From the NCBI GenBank assembly GCA_049317725.1, contig JBMOHS010000067.1, positions 1-19,334 of the forward strand: a stretch of 19,334 nt of DNA. Reading direction: 5' to 3'. The notes under the pieces are model-generated. The model was not told the origin of the DNA. It searched no databases and saw nothing but the letters and a program-made list of their open reading frames with translations. Below, one piece after another: positions 1 through 5,246 of the stretch; the stretch's first letter is position 1, and the number at the start of each line of letters is the position of its first letter. Made by a program: the position numbers and the translations under genes. The DNA is from CAIOZW01 sp049317725. Lineage in GTDB: Bacteria; Acidobacteriota; Blastocatellia; RBC074.

Positions 1-488
1 TCGAGCGACCCTTGCGCCACCCTGACCTCGGCGTTCTGCTTCGCTTCGAAGGAGTCGCCCTCCTTCATCCCCAACCGCGCCATCGTCTGCCGCAACCCTG
101 CTTCCGCCTGCTCAATCCGCAACCGTGCATCTCGCTGATCGATCTGCGCAATCTCCTGCCCCGCCGTCACGAAAGTCCCAAAATCGACCCGCAATGCGGC
201 GAGCTCCCCCGGCACCTGTGCCCCGATCACCACCTCCTCATCCGCCGCCAGCGATCCGACCACCTCCAACCCGCGTGGACGCTGCCGCGTGATCGCCACC
301 GCCGCCGTCACCTCCACCAAGCCCGGCGCTTCCGGTGTCGGTGCCACCTCTTCTCGCGCCGCCACTGCTGGTGCAGGCTCCTCCGTTCGATTCCACGTCC
401 AGAGCGCTGCCGCGCCCCCGACAACGATCAAAATCACCCCGACAATCCAACGCCCCCGACTCCCCGCTTCTCCCGTACGATTTCTCAT
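1..488 (-). CDS. RND efflux membrane fusion protein (HlyD/AcrA type), N-terminal part
   Basis: This is the periplasmic adaptor of a tripartite RND-type exporter; it would link an inner-membrane pump to an outer-membrane channel. The frame is open from an ATG at 488 to the window edge, about 162 codons, so the C-terminal half is missing. Residues about 12-31 (RWIVGVILIVVGGAAALW) form one N-terminal membrane anchor with no lipobox. An Ala/Pro/Glu-rich spacer follows, then a strand-rich stretch (EVVGSLAADEEVVIGAQV, then GELAALRVDFGTFVTAGQ) typical of the first half of the barrel-sandwich/lipoyl-like domain, and then the start of the coiled-coil hairpin (RLRIEQAEAGLRQTMARL). A purine-rich GGGAGG lies just upstream of the ATG. 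The gene is 44 bp downstream of a TetR-type repressor on the same strand, the usual efflux arrangement. The substrate cannot be predicted. Confidence 0.85.
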   Translation of the reverse strand, partial: MRNRTGEAGSRGRWIVGVILIVVGGAAALWTWNRTEEPAPAVAAREEVAPTPEAPGLVEVTAAVAITRQRPRGLEVVGSLAADEEVVIGAQVPGELAALRVDFGTFVTAGQEIAQIDQRDARLRIEQAEAGLRQTMARLGMKEGDSFEAKQNAEVRVAQGSL

Positions 489-532
489 ACCCTCCCTCTC
501 TCTCCCACTCTGCTTCCAGATCTCTCCACCCG

Positions 533-1198
533 TCATCTCCCACCTTCCCCCTGGTACTGATGATTCAACATCGAGGCCAGAAAGATCTCTGTAAACCTCT
601 TCGCCGCCTCCCGGTTGTCGATCCCAAACTGCTCCCGCGCTTGTCGCGCAAAGATCTTGTTCGCCATCCCGTGATAATCGACCATCCCGACGAACGCCCG
701 CACTGCCGTCATCGCGTCCACCCGCCGATACCGCCCCTCCTTGATCCGCCGCCCAATGAACTCCGCCAACGTCTCGAAGATCCGCGCGACGTGGTTCTGG
801 TAGAAGAGCTCCGACAACTCATGTCCCTCCAAGGCGCTGTACATCAATAACCGCATCGCCTGCTCGTCCTCTTCGTAAAATTGCAGAATTCCGTAGGCGA
901 TCGCCTCGAACAACCCCCTGTCGTCCCCAGACTCCAACGCCCCTTCGATCCCCCGCCGCAACGCGGCACAATCCTCCGAACAGGCCTTCCAATCGATGAT
1001 CGCGGCGTACAACTCCCCCTTCGTCGCAAAATGACGGAAGATGATCGCCTCCGTCACCCCAACTCCTTGCGCAATCTCTCGCGTCGTCGTTCCCCGAAAC
1101 CCCTTCGCTGAAAAGAGCCCGACCGCCACCTCGAGGATCTGCTGCCGCCGATCCTCTGCCGCCATCCGTACCGCCCGCTCTCCTCTCTCCCCCTCCAT
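533..1198 (-). CDS. TetR/AcrR-family transcriptional repressor
   Basis: This is a one-component regulator, probably a dimeric repressor of the efflux genes downstream. The N-terminal HTH covers residues about 17-63 of the chosen protein (RRQQILEVAVGLFSAKGF, TTTREIAQGVGVTEAIIFRH, FATKGELYAAII), the classic TetR DNA-binding signature. The remaining ~155 residues are the helical ligand/dimerisation domain, ending near the C-terminus in RFTEIFLASMLNHQ. I chose the ATG at 1198 (221 aa) because AAGGGAG lies 8 nt upstream. The longer frame to 1231 would begin with GTG inside the palindromic operator and is less likely. Another ATG at 1165 is possible. It is followed after 44 bp by the membrane fusion protein, so the two are probably co-transcribed and autoregulated. 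The inducer is unknown. Confidence 0.88.
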   Translation of the reverse strand: MEGERGERAVRMAAEDRRQQILEVAVGLFSAKGFRGTTTREIAQGVGVTEAIIFRHFATKGELYAAIIDWKACSEDCAALRRGIEGALESGDDRGLFEAIAYGILQFYEEDEQAMRLLMYSALEGHELSELFYQNHVARIFETLAEFIGRRIKEGRYRRVDAMTAVRAFVGMVDYHGMANKIFARQAREQFGIDNREAAKRFTEIFLASMLNHQYQGEGGR

Positions 1199-1222
1199 TT
1201 CGTTCGCTCCCTTCCCTTTGCG

Positions 1223-1240
1223 AGTAAGCACTTACTTACT
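1223..1240. promoter_or_regulatory. Probable TetR-family operator
   Basis: A 6-2-6 palindrome, AGTAAG-CA-CTTACT (1223-1236), is extended by a further overlapping CTTACT half-site (1235-1240). It lies 25 bp upstream of the tetR ATG and overlaps the candidate -10. TetR/AcrR operators often have this AGTAAG...CTTACT form. Direct autorepression is inferred. Confidence 0.6.
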
Positions 1241-1264
1241 ATCACATCGTGAGAGTATTCACAA
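1236..1264 (-). promoter_or_regulatory. Candidate promoter of tetR-efflux operon
   Basis: On the minus strand, TTGTGA (1264-1259) is separated by 17 bp from TAGTAA (1241-1236), and the -10 sits inside the palindromic operator. The hexamer matches are modest, but the spacing and operator overlap support the assignment. Confidence 0.4.
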
Positions 1265-1373
1265 GTGCCGACCGGAGCGGAAAGAATAGCCCAGGGATTG
1301 TGACAGATCTCTGTCGCCGGAATCTCATTTCAATGCTTGAGGATCTCTCCATTCCTTTCCGCTCATTGGTCAA

Positions 1374-1408
1374 CCCCTCGCCCCTCTCCCCTCGCCCCTC
1401 TCCCCTGG
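1374..1408. repeat. Five tandem CCCCTCG-type heptamers
   Basis: The units are CCCCTCG, CCCCTCT, CCCCTCG, CCCCTCT and CCCCTGG in exact 7-bp register. The same heptamer family recurs as a longer array at 6817-6893, so this is a dispersed simple repeat rather than a local accident. Confidence 0.8.
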
Positions 1409-1524
1409 CCTCCAAGGTTTTGCCTTTTGATTTTTTAACGTGCTATGCTGTGCGACTTGTGATTCATACTGGGTTTCGGCGAAAGAGCAGACGTAGAGAT
1501 GGCAGAGATAGATAGGAGGTCAGG

Positions 1525-2394
1525 GTGAGCGTACTGGTAGGGCGAGAGACGCGGCTGATCGTGCAAGGATTGACGGGCAAGGAAGGGACGTTCCATGCCT
1601 TACAGATGCGCGATTATGGCACGAACATCGTTGGTGGGGTGACGCCAGGCAAAGGCGGTACGACCCACGAAGGGTTTCCGGTCTTCAACACGGTGGCGGA
1701 GGCAGTCGAGAAGGCGGGAGCGAATGCGACGGTCATCTACGTGCCACCTCCCTTCGCGGCTGACGCAATCATGGAGGCGGCGGCAGCGGGCGTCGCCCTC
1801 ATCGTCTGCATCACCGAGGGGATTCCGGCGCTTGATATGGTCAAGGCCTACCAGTATGTGCAGAACCGTGGGGTCCGGTTGATCGGGCCGAACTGTCCGG
1901 GCGTCATCTCCCCTGGCAAGTGCAAGGTCGGGATCATGCCAGCGCGCATCCACCTCGAAGGGCGTGTTGGGGTCGTCTCGCGCAGTGGAACGTTGACCTA
2001 CGAGGCGGTCGGGCAGCTCACCTCACTGGGAATCGGCCAATCGACCTGTATTGGAATCGGCGGAGACCCGGTCATCGGGACAACGCAGCGGGATGCCGTT
2101 CAGCTCTTCAACGAGGACCCGGAGACAGACGCAATCGTCATGATTGGAGAGATCGGTGGAACCGCTGAAGAGGAGGCCGCCGCCTACATCCAAGCGCACG
2201 TCCGCAAGCCGGTGGTTGGCTTCATCTGTGGCCAGACTGCGCCGCCAGGCCGCCGGATGGGCCACGCTGGCGCGATCATTTCGGGTGGCAAAGGGACTGC
2301 CGCCGAAAAGATGGCGGCAATGACGGCAGCGGGCATCCACGTCGTTCAGAGCCCAGCCGATATCGGTGCCAAGGTTCAAGAGGTTCTCAGGTAG
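1525..2394 (+). CDS. sucD: Succinyl-CoA synthetase (ADP/GDP-forming) alpha subunit
   Basis: The product catalyses, together with the beta subunit SucC, reversible succinyl-CoA to succinate conversion with substrate-level phosphorylation in the TCA cycle. At 289 aa it is the usual family length. Visible signatures are the N-terminal CoA-binding Rossmann motif (QGLTGKEGTFHA, about 14-25), VGGVTPGKGG, the GPNCPG loop, VSRSGTLTYE, and the phosphohistidine segment RRMGHAGAI with His at about 247, followed by GGKGTA. The start is GTG at 1525 with AGGAGGT 4 nt upstream. SucC is not upstream and no other partner gene is adjacent, which is unusual because sucCD is usually a pair. Two strong hairpins follow the gene. 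The related ATP-citrate lyase and malyl-CoA ligase subunits are less likely given the length and match. Confidence 0.95.
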   Translation: MSVLVGRETRLIVQGLTGKEGTFHALQMRDYGTNIVGGVTPGKGGTTHEGFPVFNTVAEAVEKAGANATVIYVPPPFAADAIMEAAAAGVALIVCITEGIPALDMVKAYQYVQNRGVRLIGPNCPGVISPGKCKVGIMPARIHLEGRVGVVSRSGTLTYEAVGQLTSLGIGQSTCIGIGGDPVIGTTQRDAVQLFNEDPETDAIVMIGEIGGTAEEEAAAYIQAHVRKPVVGFICGQTAPPGRRMGHAGAIISGGKGTAAEKMAAMTAAGIHVVQSPADIGAKVQEVLR

Positions 2395-2497
2395 AGGCCC
2401 AATCCATCCTCGTGCAGCCGCCCACTTCGACGCCTTGATCAAGGTCGGCCCAGGTGAGCGGCTCCCCAATGTCCAATAGGCTTGAACCCGACATCCG

Positions 2498-2534
2498 TGC
2501 TGGATGGAAGAACTTCCATCCAGCATTTTCTTTT
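2498..2534 (+). terminator. Rho-independent terminator downstream of sucD
   Basis: Perfect 13-bp arms (TGCTGGATGGAAG, 2498-2510; CTTCCATCCAGCA, 2513-2525) are joined by AA and followed by TTTTCTTTT. This is a strong intrinsic terminator about 100 bp after the sucD stop. Confidence 0.85.
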
Positions 2535-2572
2535 GTACAGCGAAGGAAGCCTCTGCTCGCACCAACAATCGT

Positions 2573-2605
2573 GAGACCGCTGACTGCCAGCGGTCTCTGT
2601 TTGTC
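2573..2605 (+). terminator. Second terminator-like hairpin
   Basis: Perfect 10-bp arms (GAGACCGCTG, 2573-2582; CAGCGGTCTC, 2588-2597) enclose a 5-nt loop and are followed by TGTTTGTC. It could be a back-up terminator for sucD or the end of a short transcript that starts between the two hairpins. Confidence 0.6.
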
Positions 2606-2776
2606 TCCCCGGACTGCCCGATGACGACGTTGGATGACTCTTCTGGAAAGACTTGCGCACCCAAAGCCCGTGACGAGGACGAACGACCGTCCAGTGGTCA
2701 TCCTTGCAGAGAGAGGTGGGCAAGCTGGTTCCGTGGGATGTCGAAATGGAAACAGTTGAGAGGGTGAAAAAGGGGA

Positions 2777-2801
2777 CCGGGAAGAGCTGGGCTCTTCCCG
2801 G
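2777..2801 (-). terminator. Terminator of the Spy-like gene pair
   Basis: Perfect 11-bp arms (CCGGGAAGAGC, 2777-2787; GCTCTTCCCGG, 2791-2801) enclose a 3-nt loop. Read on the minus strand, the hairpin is followed by TCCCCTTTTTC, so it best serves the minus-strand gene ending at 2841. Confidence 0.75.
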
Positions 2802-2840
2802 TGTTGATCAGCAGCGGATAACCTGAATTCACCAAATGAA

Positions 2841-3497
2841 TTACGGACGGCGCGGGAAGCCCCCCCAGGGAAGCGCATTGCCCTGTCCTGGAGTTGGCCT
2901 CGGAGGGCCCATCTCCTTGCGCTTGGCGATCAGTTCGGCCAATTTGGTCTTCTGCTCGGCAGTCAGCACATTGTAGACAGCGTGCTGGGTGGCCATCTGG
3001 TTGAGCGTGAGGGCCTTCTGCAGGGCGGCCTCTTGGTCAGCGAGAAGGAGGGCAGCGGCCTCGTCAAACGTCTCGGTGTAGATGAGCGGCCGCTTCTTGG
3101 GTTGGAGCTTGCGCAACTCCTCGGCGATCGGCTTTGACTCCTCGCGAGAGCGCTCGATGATCGATTTGACCTGATCTTTTTGTGCGTCGGTCAGATCGAG
3201 TTCACCGAGGAATGGGAGAGCTCCACCTGGGCGTGGACCGCCAGGAAATGCTCCAGGACCACCTCCTGGGCCAGCCGCTGGTCCTCCTTGCCCCGGACGG
3301 GGACCTGGGGCGGACGGAGTGCTGGGAGCTCCCGTGTTGCCAGATCCAGCAGTCGGCCCAGTGGAGCCCGGGCGAGGTCTGATCTGGGCCTGCGTCGACA
3401 CGACAAGGAGGCAAGCGAGGAGGATTCCCGAAACAAAAGCTGCCCCTCGACGGCTGGCGAAGCTTGGTGCAATCGGTTGAGGACGATATTGGTTCAT
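2841..3497 (-). CDS. Spy/CpxP-like (LTxxQ) periplasmic protein with Gly/Pro-rich linker
   Basis: This is probably a periplasmic chaperone or metal/stress-responsive protein of the Spy/CpxP type. The chosen ATG at 3497 (218 aa) has GGGAG 8 nt upstream. Residues about 16-37 form a signal peptide (RRGAAFVSGILLACLLVV, cleaved after TQA). A low-complexity Gly/Pro/Ala linker spans about 40-95. The helical domain then carries two LTxxQ motifs, LTDAQ at 102-106 and LTAEQ at 178-182, with REESKPIAEELRKL and QHAVYNVLT between or beside them. The C-terminus is again Pro/Gly-rich. It is paralogous to the gene 122 bp upstream and has its own terminator at 2777-2801. The linker is absent from the paralogue. 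Chaperone activity is inferred from the fold family only. Confidence 0.8.
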   Translation of the reverse strand: MNQYRPQPIAPSFASRRGAAFVSGILLACLLVVSTQAQIRPRPGSTGPTAGSGNTGAPSTPSAPGPRPGQGGPAAGPGGGPGAFPGGPRPGGALPFLGELDLTDAQKDQVKSIIERSREESKPIAEELRKLQPKKRPLIYTETFDEAAALLLADQEAALQKALTLNQMATQHAVYNVLTAEQKTKLAELIAKRKEMGPPRPTPGQGNALPWGGFPRRP

Positions 3498-3570
3498 AGC
3501 GACTCTCCCTTCTTCCTTCTGGGGCATTCCGTTCGTCCCATTGCAGGGCATCAGGAATGTTGTTGGTAAG

Positions 3571-3599
3571 GCGGGGAGTCTGTGCCCCCCGCGTTTTTA
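3571..3599 (+). other. Terminator-like hairpin between Spy-like paralogues
   Basis: GCGGGG (3571-3576) pairs with CCCCGC (3587-3592) and is followed by GTTTTTA on the plus strand. No plus-strand gene ends here. On the minus strand, where the flanking genes lie, the T-tract is on the wrong side, so it may be an antisense terminator or a spacer hairpin separating the two genes. Confidence 0.35.
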
Positions 3600-3618
3600 T
3601 CGGACAGAGGCCAGTGGA

Positions 3619-4113
3619 TTACCAGCGTCGTGGCCGGCCACCACGCGGAGAACCGGCTGGGCGCTCTCCAGTGGTGCGTTGGGCGCGTGTCTCAGCAGCC
3701 TTGGCAGCACGATCGGCGAGCTTGGCCTTCTGTTCGGGCGTCAGTAAATTGTAGACCGCGTGTTGGCTGGCGGTGCGGTTGAGGCTCAGGGCGGAACGAA
3801 GCTCCGATTCACGGTTGACGAGGCTCCTCGCAGCCTCTTCGTTAAAGGTATTGGACTGGATCAGTTGTCGACGTTCCTTTTGCAAATCCCGGAGCTGCCT
3901 GAGGATCGGTTGGGACTCCTCCCGCGACTGCTCGCGCAGGGAGCGCATCTGGGCTCTCTGCTCCTCCGTCAGATCGAGATCACGAAAGAACTGCTGGGCC
4001 TCGGCACCGCGCTGGCCACGCGGGCGCACTCCCTGCGCGTCCGCGCCGACGGCGAGCAGCACCGCCACCATCAACGCCACCAATCCGGTCAACCAAAAAT
4101 TGATCGTTCTCAT
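3619..4113 (-). CDS. Spy/CpxP-like (LTxxQ) periplasmic protein
   Basis: This is a 164-aa secreted protein, close to the usual Spy/CpxP size. The ATG at 4113 has a strong AGGAGG 8 nt upstream. A start 18 bp further out is possible but would place the ribosome site inside the gene. Residues about 8-27 are a signal peptide (LTGLVALMVAVLLAVGADAQ). The mature part is a charged helical protein with LTEEQ at 48-52 and LTPEQ at 124-128, and the shared segments REESQPILRQLRDLQ and SQHAVYNLLT. The C-terminal tail is Arg/Gly/Pro-rich. It is the promoter-proximal member of the tandem pair and is divergent from the Cpx-like regulator pair. In E. coli, CpxP inhibits CpxA in the periplasm and is induced by CpxR. 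A matching role here is inferred from context and motif. Confidence 0.8.
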   Translation of the reverse strand: MRTINFWLTGLVALMVAVLLAVGADAQGVRPRGQRGAEAQQFFRDLDLTEEQRAQMRSLREQSREESQPILRQLRDLQKERRQLIQSNTFNEEAARSLVNRESELRSALSLNRTASQHAVYNLLTPEQKAKLADRAAKAAETRAQRTTGERPAGSPRGGRPRRW

Positions 4114-4274
4114 CGGTCTTCCCTCCTTCACTCATTCCTCTCAAGTCTCAGTCAGACCTCATTCGCCTGACGTTTCTGGGGCAGCGGCGGGGGAGGATCG
4201 GTTCAGACCCACTCTTATTGGGCAGACCGTTCATTCCCTCGACAGACGCAACTCTAGTCGGGGTTTGTAAAGCG

Positions 4275-4303
4275 TTTATGATGAACCACCACTTTTTTGT
4301 AAA
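4275..4303 (-). promoter_or_regulatory. Candidate promoter of the Spy-like genes
   Basis: On the minus strand, TTTACA (4303-4298) is separated by exactly 17 bp from CATAAA (4280-4275). Another CTTTACAAA box (4272-4264, minus strand) lies just downstream, near the predicted start of transcription. Confidence 0.5.
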
Positions 4304-4331
4304 GTCGCACGATCGCTCGTCGCGGCCTTGC

Positions 4332-4350
4332 CTTTACCAATGCTTTACAA
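4332..4350 (-). promoter_or_regulatory. Candidate CpxR-type box (GTAAA-N6-GTAAA)
   Basis: On the minus strand TTGTAAAGCATTGGTAAAG reads as two GTAAA half-sites 11 bp apart, one helical turn, resembling the E. coli CpxR box (GTAAA, short spacer, GTAAA). It overlaps the -35 of the response-regulator promoter. The alternative is simply a -35 hexamer with a chance repeat. Confidence 0.45.
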
Positions 4351-4372
4351 TTGAGCAGAGAACGTCGATAAA
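4344..4372 (+). promoter_or_regulatory. Candidate promoter of the Cpx-like regulator pair
   Basis: TTTACA (4344-4349), a 17-bp spacer and GATAAA (4367-4372) form a good sigma-70-like match, mirroring the minus-strand promoter 40 bp to the left. The leader to the ATG at 4506 would be about 125 nt. Confidence 0.45.
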
Positions 4373-4505
4373 TGGCTGACAATCGGGGGGCATACTGGCG
4401 CGAAAGAACGAACCATCCTCTTCATCTGCAGATGAAAACTGTAAGGTGGGGTTGGCGGTGAAGGCGGGCCGTGAAAGGATTCCGGGGGGGGGAAGGGAGA
4501 AAGAG

Positions 4506-5240
4506 ATGAGTGAACCGGCTGGCGCCGCGCGAATTCTGTTGATCGATGACGACATCAAGCTCTGTCGGCTGATCAAGGACTATCTGACCCCACTTGGATA
4601 CGAAGTGACGCTCGCCCACACGGGCCCGACTGGGCTCGCCCTGGTGGAGAAGGAGTCCTTTGCGGCAGTGGTGTTGGACGTCATGCTGCCGGGCCTCAAC
4701 GGCTATGAGGTGCTGCGCCAGATTCGGCAACATTCGACGGTGCCAGTCCTGATGTTGACGGCGATGGGAGACGAGGCAGACCGGATTGCGGGGCTCGAGA
4801 TGGGAGCGGACGACTACCTGCCGAAGACCTTCTCGACACGGGAACTGCTGGCGCGGTTGCGTGCTGTGACGCGCCGCTCGGCCTTCAATCAGATCTCCCC
4901 CGGGGGAGCGGCGAGTCCCGGAAACGAAGATGAGATTCGCGTGCAGGAACTGCGACTCGATCCTGGTGCAAGGCGAGCTTGGCTAGGAGAGCAGTCCTTG
5001 GCGCTGACGCCGGTCGAGTATGACCTGTTGCTGACGCTGGCGCGCAGCGCCGACCGGGTCATCAGTCGGGAGCAGTTGCTCAACGAGATCGCTGACCGCA
5101 ACTACGAGGTCTTCGATCGCTCGATCGACGTCCACATCTCCAGCCTGCGACGCAAATTGGGCGACGACGCCCGCCATCCGCGGTACATCCGTACCGTGCG
5201 CTCAGCGGGCTATATGCTGGTGCGCCATCCGGAGGAGTAG
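4506..5240 (+). CDS. cpxR: OmpR/PhoB-family response regulator, CpxR-like
   Basis: This 244-aa DNA-binding response regulator is phosphorylated by the kinase encoded just downstream. The receiver domain (about 8-118) has the acidic cluster DDD at 14-16, phospho-acceptor D58 in VVLDVMLPGLNG, T85 in LMLTA and K107 in GADDYLPK. The winged-helix domain (about 145-240) contains LALTPVEYDLLLTLA, VISREQLLNEI, FDRSIDVHISSLRRKLGD and IRTVRSAGYMLV. FDRSIDVHISSLRRKL is very close to the FDRAIDMHISNLRRKL I recall from E. coli CpxR. I chose ATG 4506 because GGGAG lies 6 nt upstream; a GTG at 4446 would add 20 residues. The usual KPF after the receiver lysine is KTF here. The stop is 6 bp before the kinase ATG. 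The symbol is given by similarity and neighbourhood and is not proven. Confidence 0.9.
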   Translation: MSEPAGAARILLIDDDIKLCRLIKDYLTPLGYEVTLAHTGPTGLALVEKESFAAVVLDVMLPGLNGYEVLRQIRQHSTVPVLMLTAMGDEADRIAGLEMGADDYLPKTFSTRELLARLRAVTRRSAFNQISPGGAASPGNEDEIRVQELRLDPGARRAWLGEQSLALTPVEYDLLLTLARSADRVISREQLLNEIADRNYEVFDRSIDVHISSLRRKLGDDARHPRYIRTVRSAGYMLVRHPEE

Positions 5241-5246
5241 GTCGTC

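Larger units (their letters stand above)
1199..1524. other. Intergenic region between divergent tetR and sucD
   Basis: This 326-bp region has no credible gene. It holds the TetR operator and promoter at its left end, a second 14-bp palindrome GACAGA-TC-TCTGTC (1302-1315), five heptameric CCCCTC-type repeats (1374-1408), and a weak plus-strand promoter candidate for sucD: TTGCCT at 1420-1425, an 18-bp spacer, and TATGCT at 1444-1449. Confidence 0.6.
2395..2840. other. Intergenic region with three hairpins
   Basis: This 446-bp region lies between sucD (plus) and the Spy-like gene (minus), which converge here. It contains the three perfect hairpins listed separately. Short open frames on both strands run through these hairpins and have no recognisable family or ribosome site, so I call no gene. 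A small RNA is possible but not shown. Confidence 0.5.
4114..4505. other. Divergent intergenic region of the Cpx-like module
   Basis: This 392-bp non-coding region lies between the Spy-like genes and the regulator pair. It contains the two mirror-image promoter candidates and the CTTTAC/GTAAAG boxes listed separately, and is locally AT-richer (4260-4380) than its surroundings. I see no gene in it. Confidence 0.6.

Noticed and set aside
1198..1231. An 11-residue N-terminal extension of the TetR regulator from a GTG at 1231
   Set aside because: The GTG lies inside the palindromic operator, while the ATG at 1198 has a well-spaced ribosome site.
2504..2767. An 87-codon plus-strand frame after sucD
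   Set aside because: It begins inside the terminator hairpin and runs through a second hairpin, with no recognisable motif or ribosome site.
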